A stretch of 64,000 bases of DNA, from the NCBI RefSeq assembly GCF_018413605.1, contig NZ_JAHCDN010000001.1:1550001-1614000 (forward strand), written 5' to 3'. The notes under the pieces were generated by a model. The model made no database searches. It was given only the letters and a program-made list of their open reading frames with translations, and had not been told where the DNA came from. The stretch comes from Variovorax sp. PCZ-1. Lineage in GTDB: Bacteria > Pseudomonadota > Gammaproteobacteria > Burkholderiales > Burkholderiaceae_C. Numbering within the stretch: the first letter of the stretch is position 1; every line of letters starts with the position of its first letter. This document shows, in pieces, positions 27,698-35,640 of this stretch. The position numbers were made by a program, and so were the translations under genes.

Positions 27698-28564
27698 TTA
27701 AAGCAGACCAGCGCTCTTGGCAGCAGTTTCCAGACCTTTGTAATTCTCAGGCTTGGTGGGCACATAGCGAGTTGCGCGGTTCAGCGTGAGGATTTCTTTG
27801 CCTTCTGCGGTGTTTGGATCGAGATCCAGCAAAGCCTTCATTACACGCTCGCGCATGGCGGCGGGCATATCAGCATGCACGCTCCAGTTGTAATTGAAAT
27901 ATGGTGGTGTGGTGTAGAACACATCAACGGCCTTGGTATCGACCTTGTTTTCGCTCACGAATTTTTTCCAGACTGTGATATCGAGTGCAGCTGCAGCCAC
28001 ACGGCCGCTCACCACGGAGGCAATCGTGGCATCATGCGCGCCAGAGAAGGCGACGCGCTTGAAATCTTTTTCTGGATCAATCTTCGCTTCGAGCAAGAAA
28101 TTGCGTGGCATCAAATGGCCAGAAGTAGAGCTTTGTGAGCCGAAGGAGATTTCTTTGCCCTTCATATCAGCCAAAGTCTTGATGCCGGAATCCGTCTTGG
28201 CGATGAAAACGGATTGAAAGCGCGTATCTTCTTCGCGCTGCGCAATCGGGATGATCTTGCCGCCCGAGCGCAGATTGGCTTGCACATGCGTGAAGCCGCC
28301 AAACCACACCAAATCCACCCGCTTATTCACCAGCGCTTCCACTGCGGCTGGGTAGTCGGTCACGGGGGTGAACTCGACCTTCATTCCTAGTTTCTTTTCC
28401 AAATACGTTGCAATCGGCGTGAACTTGCGTACCTGCTCAGTGGCAGCTTCTTCAGGAATGGTGGTGACGCGGAAAACTTGCTGCGCATGACTTATGGCGC
28501 CGAAAGTGAGGATGGCGCAGGTCATTAGGCATTTGAAGGTGCGAGAAGGTGAAAAGTCAATCAT
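27698..28564 (-). CDS. PhnD-family periplasmic binding protein, putative selenate-type
   Basis: A 288-residue exported binding protein (signal peptide TFKCLMTCAILTFGAISHAQ). The mature start FRVTTIPEEAATEQVRKFTP, then VDLVWFGGFTHVQA, SFGSQSSTSGHLMPRNFLL and VFYTTPPYFNYNW, follow the PhnD fold. From memory they match the branch labelled putative selenate ABC transporter substrate-binding protein better than true phosphonate binders. Gene context supports this: the divergent neighbour begins a selenoneine gene set. The ATG at 28564 gives a normal signal peptide. Phosphonate or phosphite uptake remains an alternative. Confidence 0.8.
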   Translation of the reverse strand: MIDFSPSRTFKCLMTCAILTFGAISHAQQVFRVTTIPEEAATEQVRKFTPIATYLEKKLGMKVEFTPVTDYPAAVEALVNKRVDLVWFGGFTHVQANLRSGGKIIPIAQREEDTRFQSVFIAKTDSGIKTLADMKGKEISFGSQSSTSGHLMPRNFLLEAKIDPEKDFKRVAFSGAHDATIASVVSGRVAAAALDITVWKKFVSENKVDTKAVDVFYTTPPYFNYNWSVHADMPAAMRERVMKALLDLDPNTAEGKEILTLNRATRYVPTKPENYKGLETAAKSAGLL

Positions 28565-28597
28565 GGAAAAATCCCTAGGAATAAAGGTTAGACAAGT

Positions 28598-28616
28598 CCT
28601 GTCGAATAAGGACAGG
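28598..28616. promoter_or_regulatory. Inverted repeat in the binding-protein/egtD intergenic region
   Basis: CCTGTC-GAATAAG-GACAGG is a 6-bp inverted repeat with a 7-base spacer, 34 bases upstream of the binding-protein ATG and within the 158-base region shared with the divergent egtD. It could be an operator or a 5' leader hairpin. No known selenium-responsive motif is recognised. Confidence 0.4.
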
Positions 28617-28722
28617 CCGTTATTACACCGCGAAACAGCGTTTTTTGCAGGCGGGGGAAGCGATGGCATCCAAACTACACTGTCTTGCGTAAGATACGTT
28701 AACTTTAAAACGACTCCAACAG

Positions 28723-29709
28723 ATGACAACGCCTCAGTTTTATCAGCTTCATGATTCCAACAGCACCGCCGTGAAAGCAGCCATTCGCGCCGAGCTCACG
28801 GAAGGTTTGCTCAAACCCCAAGCCGCTGTCTCCCCCAAATACCTGTATGACGCTTTAGGCTCACGCCTGTTTGATGCGATTACTGAGCTGCCCGAGTATT
28901 ACCCCACGCGCACTGAAGGCACGATTATTGCGCAGCATTTGACGGCGATTGCGCAGCAGACTCCCAAAGGCGCGGCCTTGATCGATCTGGGCGCGGGGAG
29001 CTGCGAAAAAGCGGCGAGGCTTTTTGAAGCACTCAAGCCCGCGCACTACATCCCGATTGATATTTCTGTGGAATACCTGCGCCAAACGGTGCATTGCCTG
29101 CAGCGCGAATACCCGCAAATGCGCATGAGCGGCGTGGGCATGGATTTTTCTTCGGAGATGCTGCTGCCGGCTGAGCTGATGGCGCAAATTAAAGGTTTAC
29201 CAATTGTGGTGTTCTACCCCGGCTCCAGCATTGGCAATTTCGCGCCCGAGGACGCGCGCGCCCTGCTCTCGCGTGCGCATGCGCTGTGCAAGCTCGGAGG
29301 CGCAGGCAGCGGGCTCTTGATTGGCGTGGATTTAGTCAAGCCCTCTGAGATTTTGGAGCCGGCTTACGACGATGCGCTGGGCGTGACGGCTTCTTTCAAC
29401 CTCAACATGCTGCTCAACATCAATAACCTCTTGGGCAGCAACTTTGCGCCGCAAGATTGGCAGCATGTGGCCTTCTTTGACAAGCAGCTCTCGCGCATCG
29501 AAATGCATCTACAAGCCAAACATGATGTGACAGTGACTTGGCCAGGTCATACCCGTGAATTCAAGCGCGGCGGAGATATTCACACCGAAAACTCCTACAA
29601 ATGGACGATTTCTGGCTTTGCTGATTTGCTGCAATCCGCCGGCTTTTCCAAGCCCACGAGCTGGACAGATGCGAAAGATTGGTTTTCCGTGCACTGGGCA
29701 TCCACTTGA
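28723..29709 (+). CDS. egtD: L-histidine N-alpha-methyltransferase (hercynine synthase)
   Basis: EgtD trimethylates histidine with three SAM to give hercynine, the betaine precursor of both ergothioneine and selenoneine. At 328 residues it has the family start KYLYDALGSRLFDAITELPE followed by YYPTRTE, the SAM site IDLGAGSCEKA, PIDIS, YPGSSIGNF and the closing HTENSYKW, whose Glu and Ser correspond to histidine-binding residues in mycobacterial EgtD. It starts at ATG 28723, divergent from the transporter operon, and leads toward the SenA/SenB/SelD genes. Confidence 0.93.
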   Translation: MTTPQFYQLHDSNSTAVKAAIRAELTEGLLKPQAAVSPKYLYDALGSRLFDAITELPEYYPTRTEGTIIAQHLTAIAQQTPKGAALIDLGAGSCEKAARLFEALKPAHYIPIDISVEYLRQTVHCLQREYPQMRMSGVGMDFSSEMLLPAELMAQIKGLPIVVFYPGSSIGNFAPEDARALLSRAHALCKLGGAGSGLLIGVDLVKPSEILEPAYDDALGVTASFNLNMLLNINNLLGSNFAPQDWQHVAFFDKQLSRIEMHLQAKHDVTVTWPGHTREFKRGGDIHTENSYKWTISGFADLLQSAGFSKPTSWTDAKDWFSVHWAST

Positions 29710-29721
29710 TACGATAGAGGG

Positions 29722-30660
29722 ATGCAACGCTTGGCATCCACACCACTGATCACTCGCCGCACAGCCGTTCTTAGCGCGGGCTTTGCGCTCGCTGGCTGCT
29801 CGGTGAATCCAGACTACAACCACACGGCGGAAGACTCCCCCAGGCAGTTGATCACAGCAAGAGGCAAAGCGCTGCGAAATATTTGGGTGCTCTCATCTGG
29901 CGGGCCACGTGGCTTTGTACATGTGGGCGTGCTCAAGGCGCTGGAAGAGCTGGGGCATCAGCCCGACATGATTGTGGGCGGCTCAGTGGGCTCGCTGGTG
30001 GGTGCGCTCTATGCGGGCGGCGTACGCGCTAAGGAGCTGGAGCAAATGTCCCTTGATTTGGGTGTGATGGATATGGGGCGACTCGCACTCACGGGCGATG
30101 GCAAATTCACTGGCTCGCCGCTGGCGGCTGTTGTGAACCGTGAACTCCTGCAGCGCTGCGGTACTTGCGAGATGCAAAAACTTCCCATTGCATTTGCTGC
30201 TGCGGTGGTGGAACGGGAATCGCGCAAAGCGATGTTGCTCAATCATGGCGATGCAGGCGTGGCGGTACAGGCCAGTTGCGCGATTGAGGGCACGTTCACG
30301 CCCGTGCGCATTCGTGGAATGCAATACGTGGATTCGGATTTGGTGGCGCCCATGCCGGTGCGGCTCTCGCGGGAATTGGCTGTGGCCACGAATGGCGCGG
30401 CAAGCTCGGCGCTGAAGCTGCTCGCGATGGATGCCTCCGCTCGCCCAGAAACTGCGCCACAAGGCGTGGAGCGATGGCGCGATGGCGATTTGCGCAAGCG
30501 CGCTTTGATTGCGCCTGATGCAGCTGTTGCCAGCCTTGTGTTGCACCCTGAAATGAGCTATTTTGTGAATGTGAGCAAAGAATTTCGTTTGCGCACCATT
30601 GAAGACGGCTACCGGGGCACGATGGCACAGGCGGAGAAAATCAAGGCGGTGCTGAGTTAG
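29722..30660 (+). CDS. Patatin-like phospholipase lipoprotein
   Basis: A 312-residue lipoprotein (lipobox LAGC, Cys26) with the patatin hydrolase core: oxyanion hole SSGGPRGFVHVGVLKAL (58-74), nucleophile Ser88 in GGSVGS and a catalytic-Asp region YVDSDLVAP. The dyad looks intact, so lipid acyl hydrolase activity is plausible. It follows egtD by 12 bases and is probably co-transcribed with it. No link between patatins and selenium or ergothioneine is known to me. Its 3' end overlaps the convergent SMR gene by 20 bases. Confidence 0.88.
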   Translation: MQRLASTPLITRRTAVLSAGFALAGCSVNPDYNHTAEDSPRQLITARGKALRNIWVLSSGGPRGFVHVGVLKALEELGHQPDMIVGGSVGSLVGALYAGGVRAKELEQMSLDLGVMDMGRLALTGDGKFTGSPLAAVVNRELLQRCGTCEMQKLPIAFAAAVVERESRKAMLLNHGDAGVAVQASCAIEGTFTPVRIRGMQYVDSDLVAPMPVRLSRELAVATNGAASSALKLLAMDASARPETAPQGVERWRDGDLRKRALIAPDAAVASLVLHPEMSYFVNVSKEFRLRTIEDGYRGTMAQAEKIKAVLS

Positions 30661-31042
30661 CGGTCACGGGCTTTTCGCTCACCTGCATGCGCGAAGCCGC
30701 ATGCAAACCAAATACACCAATCACGATCAGCGAAATACTCGCGAGCTTGATGGCGGTGGCCGCTTCTTTGAAATAGTAAATGCCAATCAAGGCAGTGGCA
30801 ATCGTGCCCACGCCGCTCCACACGGCATAAGTCACGCTCAGATCAATGGTTTTGATGGCCATGGTGTTGCAGGTGAAGGCCAAGGCGTAGAAGGCAAACA
30901 TCGCCACTGAAGGCACGGGCCTCGTGAAGCCTTGCGAGAGTTTCATACAAGTGGTGCCCATCACTTCAAAGGTGATGGCGATGGCTAGCAGCGTCCAGGC
31001 TTGCGAGAGGGTGGGCGTGAAGGCTTGGATGGCTTTGAGCAT
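30641..31042 (-). CDS. Small multidrug resistance (SMR/EmrE-type) transporter
   Basis: A 133-residue membrane protein with four helices and the SMR hallmark Glu (E26 in AITFEVMGTTCMKLSQGF), followed by LAFTCNTMAIKTIDLSVTYA VWSG and GIYYFKE blocks. SMR proteins exchange protons for cationic or zwitterionic compounds. The polar C-terminal tail is longer than in EmrE. It lies 17 bases downstream of senA on the same strand, so it could be co-expressed with it and might export a betaine such as selenoneine; that last point is only inference. Confidence 0.88.
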   Translation of the reverse strand: MLKAIQAFTPTLSQAWTLLAIAITFEVMGTTCMKLSQGFTRPVPSVAMFAFYALAFTCNTMAIKTIDLSVTYAVWSGVGTIATALIGIYYFKEAATAIKLASISLIVIGVFGLHAASRMQVSEKPVTANSAPP

Positions 31043-31059
31043 GAAAAATCTTATCGTTG

Positions 31060-32265
31060 TCAGAGAGCGCAGGTTCGGAAACCAGCATAAATATCAGTAC
31101 GCTCCGGAGTGAAATAGTTCCGATAGCGCGGGTTTCTCATGATGGGCAGCGTGGCCGCGCATGCACCGCGCAACACTTTTCGGCTGCCAAACCAAGGCTC
31201 TGAGTAATCTCGGTAAGGATGCGCTTGGAAGCCATCGTAGGGCTGGAAATCGCTTGAAGTCCATTCCCAGACATCTCCCCAAGCAAAGCTGGACTCAGAT
31301 ATCGCTGCATATTCCCACTCAGCCTCAGAAGGCAGCCTGCGCCCAGCCCAGAGGCAATAGGCCTGCGCATCGTGCCAGCTCAAATGCACGGCACTGGTTT
31401 GTAAATCCAGAGCAAGCCATTGGCCAAATTGTAGGTTTTCGTAGCCAGCGGATGCCTTGCGGAGATAGCGCGGCAGCGCATGCTGCGTGGCTTGTACGAA
31501 CTCAAGATACTGCTCCCATCGCACGGGCTTGGCGTCGATCTCAAAGGCCGCAAGCTTGGCGGTTTGCCCCGAAAGCTCATTGTCAAAAGAAAAACCTACT
31601 TCAGGGGATCCCAGCTTCCACGAGGTATTTTTTATGGAAAAACGACTGATAGCCGGCATGGAATCTGCGCGAAATGCTATTGAATTGATAGTATCTATGC
31701 TACCAGCAGGTAACTCTATGCGCTGCTGCAGAGCCTGCGCCATGTACACCGCCGCTTCAATATGCATGGCTTCATGCAGTAAAACGAGGCGGTAAAAATA
31801 CAAATCGTCATCGCTTTTGCCCGCTTGGTTCAAGCATTGCAGAGTTTGCGCTAGCGTGGCTTGCAAATAAGCCTTGGCCGCTTGCGAGTCAAGCAAAGGC
31901 AGCTCCCAACGCCTGGCGTGATGCACAGTGGAGCTGTTGTACCAATCATCGCCATGGTGGGCGGCCTGCAGGTGCGGGCAAGGCAGGCGGGCATGCTCAG
32001 GATCACAAGCTGTGCCCATATGCCTTTGCTGATTGCGCCCGATCCACCATTGCTGAAACCAGCCAATATGCCCCAGCTCCCACAGCGGCGGGTTGAATTC
32101 ATCGCCCTGCGGCACATCCAAAGCCTTGGCGGCTTCGTATGCTTCAAACAGCGCCAGCGTGATGCCGCGCACGCGCACCAGCTCTTTGCTAAGAGTGGCA
32201 GCGTCCGATGTGCGTATCATCTGGCCTGGAGTTTGCTGAAGCGTTATGCCGATGCGCGCATTCAT
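31060..32265 (-). CDS. senA: Selenoneine synthase SenA (EgtB-like)
   Basis: A non-haem iron enzyme related to EgtB: an N-terminal DinB-like four-helix domain joined to a C-terminal FGE-sulfatase domain. The likely iron ligands are H66 (ELGHIGW) and the H164-x3-H168 pair (LLHEAMHIEA). The C-terminal domain has RRLPSEAEWEYAA, DVWEWTSSDFQPY and MRNPRYRNYF. SenA oxidatively joins a selenosugar to hercynine. Adjacency to SenB and SelD favours SenA over EgtB. Residues 190-208 come from an in-frame palindromic repeat. I use the ATG at 32265 (401 residues); an ATG at 32220 is equally plausible and would leave 68 rather than 23 bases to senB. Confidence 0.85.
   Translation of the reverse strand: MNARIGITLQQTPGQMIRTSDAATLSKELVRVRGITLALFEAYEAAKALDVPQGDEFNPPLWELGHIGWFQQWWIGRNQQRHMGTACDPEHARLPCPHLQAAHHGDDWYNSSTVHHARRWELPLLDSQAAKAYLQATLAQTLQCLNQAGKSDDDLYFYRLVLLHEAMHIEAAVYMAQALQQRIELPAGSIDTINSIAFRADSMPAISRFSIKNTSWKLGSPEVGFSFDNELSGQTAKLAAFEIDAKPVRWEQYLEFVQATQHALPRYLRKASAGYENLQFGQWLALDLQTSAVHLSWHDAQAYCLWAGRRLPSEAEWEYAAISESSFAWGDVWEWTSSDFQPYDGFQAHPYRDYSEPWFGSRKVLRGACAATLPIMRNPRYRNYFTPERTDIYAGFRTCAL
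31650..31693 (+). repeat. Dispersed palindromic repeat, copy 8 (forward), inside senA
   Basis: AGCCGGCATGGAATCTGCGC then ATGCTATTGAATTGATAGT. It is read on the opposite strand as DTINSIAFRADSMPA between the two SenA domains. Confidence 0.9.
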
Positions 32266-32288
32266 TGATTTAAAAATTCTTCCCAAAA

Positions 32289-33242
32289 ATGTCTTCTGTC
32301 GTGATCATCAGCCCTGCTTTGTCAGATGCCAACAATGGCAACTGGCAAACCGCCAAGCGTTGGGCGCAGATGCTTAGCAAACAGCATCGTACTCGCATCA
32401 CAAAGCATTGGCAGGCTTCAGATGTGTCGGATGAGATCATGATTGCCTTACATGCTCGCCGAAGCGCTGACTCGATTGCCGCTTGGCATGCCCTTCGTGG
32501 CTCTCGCGGCTTGATTGTGGCACTGACTGGCACCGATCTCTACCGCGATATACAGATGGATACGCAAGCACAGGCCTCTTTGGATGCAGCGGGGCAGCTG
32601 ATTGTGTTGCAAGAGCTGGGAATCAACAGCTTGCCCAAGCAGCATCGCGGTAAAACCAGCGTGGTGTTTCAGTCCACCACCTCCCGTAAAACCTTGGCCA
32701 AGACAGATAAGCATCTCAACGCAGTGATGGTCGGCCACCTGCGCGACGAAAAAATGCCGCAGACTTTGTTTGAAGCGGCTCGTTTACTCAAGCATGAGAA
32801 AGATATCCGCATCACCCACATTGGCGCAGGCTTGGATGAAAAGCTCGCGCAAGATGCTATCAATACAGAAGCGCTTTGCGCAGGATACATATGGGCTAGA
32901 GGCCTAAAACATGCTCAAACCCGGCAACGCATCCAGCGCGCCCATGTGCTCGTCCATACCAGCAAGATGGAAGGCGGCGCGCATGTGATCATGGAGGCCG
33001 TGTGCAGCGGCACGCCGGTGCTTGCTTCGCGCATGGATGGCAATGTGGGCATGCTGGGCGGTGGCTATGACGGTTATTTCCCTGTGGGTGATGCCTCAGC
33101 ATTGGCTGCTTTGCTGCGCCGTTGTAAGAACGAACCTACTTTCCTAGACCATCTATCATCCCAATGTGCGCTGCGCGCCCCACTCTTTTCTCCGCTTTCC
33201 GAACAAACGGCTTTGCTGCAACTCGTGGCAAAAGCCCAATAA
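32289..33242 (+). CDS. senB: Selenosugar synthase SenB (glycosyltransferase)
   Basis: A 317-residue GT-B-type glycosyltransferase matching the SenB family: start VVIISPALSDANNGNWQTAK, LHARRSADSIAAWH, VALTGTDLY, and the C-terminal HTSKMEGGAHVIMEAVCSGT with DGNVGMLGGGYDGYFPVG. SenB couples selenophosphate with a UDP-sugar to make a selenosugar, the Se donor for SenA. It starts at ATG 32289, divergent from senA, and stops eight bases before the SelD fusion, so these two are probably one transcript. A weak repeat-like stretch lies near 32855. Confidence 0.9.
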   Translation: MSSVVIISPALSDANNGNWQTAKRWAQMLSKQHRTRITKHWQASDVSDEIMIALHARRSADSIAAWHALRGSRGLIVALTGTDLYRDIQMDTQAQASLDAAGQLIVLQELGINSLPKQHRGKTSVVFQSTTSRKTLAKTDKHLNAVMVGHLRDEKMPQTLFEAARLLKHEKDIRITHIGAGLDEKLAQDAINTEALCAGYIWARGLKHAQTRQRIQRAHVLVHTSKMEGGAHVIMEAVCSGTPVLASRMDGNVGMLGGGYDGYFPVGDASALAALLRRCKNEPTFLDHLSSQCALRAPLFSPLSEQTALLQLVAKAQ

Positions 33243-33249
33243 ACAACAC

Positions 33250-35538
33250 ATGCAAACTTCAGATCAGCCCATCCTGCGCGACATCGTTTTAATTGGCGGA
33301 GGCCACAGCCATGTGGGTGTGCTCAAAAGCTTTGGCATGAATCCGATCCCCGGTGTGCGGCTCACCTTGATCTGCACCGATCTCCACACGCCCTACTCCG
33401 GCATGCTGCCCGGCTATGTGGCGGGGCATTATGAGTTTGACGAAGTGCATATTGATCTGCTGCGCTTGGCGCAGTTTGCAGGCGCGCGGGTGTATCGCGA
33501 TGAAGTAATTGGCATTGATCGCGGCCAGCAAAAGGTGCTGTGCAAAAGCCGCCCTGCTGTGCCTTACGACCAACTCTCGATCAATATTGGCTCTACGCCG
33601 CAGTTGCAAGGTGTGCCGGGAGCCACTGAGCATGCAGTCGCCGTCAAACCGATTCGTAATTTCAATGACCGTTGGCTTCAGCTTTTAGAGCGCGTGAAGA
33701 ATCACGCAGGTAAGACGACGATTGCCGTGGTGGGTGCTGGCGCAGGCGGCGTGGAGCTGTTGCTTGCTATGCAATTCCGTTTGCGCAACGAATTGACCAA
33801 GCTCTATCGCAATCCAGACGAACTCACATTTCATCTGCTCTCTGCGAACGAAACAATCTTGCCCACACACAACGCTCGCGTGCGCGAGACCTTCTCAAAA
33901 GCCCTGCGTGAGCGTGGCGTGCAAGTACATCTGAGCAGCGAAGTCACGCAAGTGCAAGCGGGCAAGCTCATCACCTCCAGCGGCAAAACGCTAGATGCCG
34001 ATGAAATCATCTGGGTCACACGCGCAGGCGGCGCGGCATGGCTCAAGCAAACCGGCTTGCAGCTCGACAAGGAAGGCTTCATCGAAGTCAAAGACACGCT
34101 GCAAACGGTGACCGATCCGCTGATTTATGCAGCGGGCGATATTGCGAGCATGGTGAATTACAAGCTGGAAAAAGCAGGCGTATTCGCCGTGCGCATGGGC
34201 AAGCCGCTCACCGAGAATTTGCGCCGCGCAGTAGGCGGTACAGACTTGCAAGCCTATTCGCCACAAACCAGTTGGCTCGCGCTCATCAGCACGGGCGACA
34301 AATACGCCGTCGCCTCACGCGGTTGGCTTGGCTTTGCTGGCGCGTGGGTTTGGCAGTGGAAAGACTGGATCGATCAGCGCTTCATGCGCAAGTTCAGCGA
34401 GTTTCCTGATATGAGCCAATCTGCACCTGCGCCAGCAAGCAATGCCCTTGCTAACGTCAAACTCAGCTCGGAAGAATCCCTGCAAGCCATCTCCGCCATT
34501 GCCATGCGCTGCGGTGGCTGCGGCGCGAAAGTGGGTGCAACGATTTTGCAGCGCGCTTTGGGTAATCTGCACCCCGTACAAAGAGACGATGTGCTCATCG
34601 GCCTCAAAGACCCAGATGATGCCGCCGTCGTGCGCGTGCCGCCCGGCATGGCCGTGGTGCATTCAGTAGATTTCTTCCGCGCGTTTGTCGATGATCCCTA
34701 TATCTTCGGTAAAGTCGCCGCCAATCATTCGCTGGGCGACATTTGGGCCATGGGCGGCATCGCGCAATCCGCCACCGCTGTTTGCACCGTGCCACCGGGC
34801 ATGGATGCAAAGGTCGAAGACGTGCTCTTCCAGATGATGACAGGCGCGCTTGAAGTGCTCAATGAAGCCGATTGCTCCCTCGTGGGCGGGCACACGGGCG
34901 AAGGCAAAGAGCTGGCGCTTGGCTTTGCGGTGAATGGCTTGATTGAAGACAAGCCCGAAGCAGTCTTACGCAAAGGCGGCATGAAGCCGGGCGATGTACT
35001 CATCCTCACCAAGCCGATTGGCACAGGCACTTTGTTTGCGGCCAAAGATCGCTTGTTTGCCAAAGGCCGCTGGATTGATGCAGCTCTCACCAGCATGGTG
35101 ATCAGCAACCGCACGGGTGCAAAAATCCTGCGCGAGCACGGCGCAACAGCCTGCACAGATTTAACGGGCTTTGGCTTGCTCGGCCATTTGGTCGAGATGA
35201 CGCGCCCTTCTGAGGTGGATGCAGAAATCCACATGGGCGCCCTGCCCTTGCTCGATGGCGCGCAAGAATGCGTGCAAGCGGGTATCACGAGTTCTTTGCA
35301 AAGCGCCAATGTACGCCTGCGCAGAGCGCTACGAAATCAAGAGCAATTTGTGAACCATCCGCGTTACCCGCTCATATTTGATCCGCAAACTGCTGGTGGC
35401 CTGCTGGCGAGCGTGCCCGCAGAACAAGTAGATGCCTGCATTGAGCAACTCAAAGCACAAGGCTATCCCCACACCACAAAAATCGGAAGAATATTACCGC
35501 AAGGCGATGCGTTGGAGCCGATCGTTCTTGTTGATTAA
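33250..35538 (+). CDS. selD: Selenide, water dikinase fused to NADH-dehydrogenase-like flavoprotein (SenC role)
   Basis: A 762-residue fusion. Residues 1-375 form an NDH-2-like FAD protein (DIVLIGGGHSHVGVLKSF, VVGAGAGGVELLLA, IYAAGDIASM). Residues about 418-762 are selenophosphate synthetase with catalytic C424 and K427 in RCGGCGAKVG, then LVGGHTGEGKELALGF, CTDLTGFGLLGHLVEM and DPQTAGGLLAS. The Cys form is used, not selenocysteine. SelD makes selenophosphate from selenide and ATP; the flavoprotein half may supply reduced selenium. In the selenoneine pathway this is SenC. I use ATG 33250, eight bases after senB. Confidence 0.93.
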   Translation: MQTSDQPILRDIVLIGGGHSHVGVLKSFGMNPIPGVRLTLICTDLHTPYSGMLPGYVAGHYEFDEVHIDLLRLAQFAGARVYRDEVIGIDRGQQKVLCKSRPAVPYDQLSINIGSTPQLQGVPGATEHAVAVKPIRNFNDRWLQLLERVKNHAGKTTIAVVGAGAGGVELLLAMQFRLRNELTKLYRNPDELTFHLLSANETILPTHNARVRETFSKALRERGVQVHLSSEVTQVQAGKLITSSGKTLDADEIIWVTRAGGAAWLKQTGLQLDKEGFIEVKDTLQTVTDPLIYAAGDIASMVNYKLEKAGVFAVRMGKPLTENLRRAVGGTDLQAYSPQTSWLALISTGDKYAVASRGWLGFAGAWVWQWKDWIDQRFMRKFSEFPDMSQSAPAPASNALANVKLSSEESLQAISAIAMRCGGCGAKVGATILQRALGNLHPVQRDDVLIGLKDPDDAAVVRVPPGMAVVHSVDFFRAFVDDPYIFGKVAANHSLGDIWAMGGIAQSATAVCTVPPGMDAKVEDVLFQMMTGALEVLNEADCSLVGGHTGEGKELALGFAVNGLIEDKPEAVLRKGGMKPGDVLILTKPIGTGTLFAAKDRLFAKGRWIDAALTSMVISNRTGAKILREHGATACTDLTGFGLLGHLVEMTRPSEVDAEIHMGALPLLDGAQECVQAGITSSLQSANVRLRRALRNQEQFVNHPRYPLIFDPQTAGGLLASVPAEQVDACIEQLKAQGYPHTTKIGRILPQGDALEPIVLVD

Positions 35539-35559
35539 CCAACACTCTTTCTTCAAGCT

Positions 35560-35617
35560 GTTCGCCCTGAGCTTGTCGAAGGGCTCTTTGGGGCTTCGAC
35601 AAGCTCAGCCCGAACGG
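35560..35617. repeat. CTTCGACAAGCTCAG inverted repeat, copy 2
   Basis: GTTCGCCCTGAGCTTGTCGA pairs with TCGACAAGCTCAGCCCGAAC across a short loop. It lies 21 bases after the SelD fusion stop and may end that transcript. Confidence 0.9.
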
Positions 35618-35640
35618 CTGGCTTGCGCTACGATGGTGGG

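Noticed and set aside
25126-28564. Plain phosphonate transporter annotation for the PhnCDEE-like genes
   Set aside because: No phn lyase or phosphonatase genes are present, and the binding protein plus the neighbouring sen genes favour selenium oxyanion. Kept as an alternative, not the main call.
31060-32265. Calling the EgtB-like protein an ergothioneine-type EgtB
   Set aside because: EgtC and EgtA are absent, and SenB and SelD are adjacent. EgtB function cannot be excluded without phylogeny but is less likely.
32850-32895. Possible decayed reverse repeat in senB (GCTATCAATACAGAAGCG, TTTGCGCAGG)
   Set aside because: About two thirds identity with no GCCGGC block. Possible but too weak to list as a copy.
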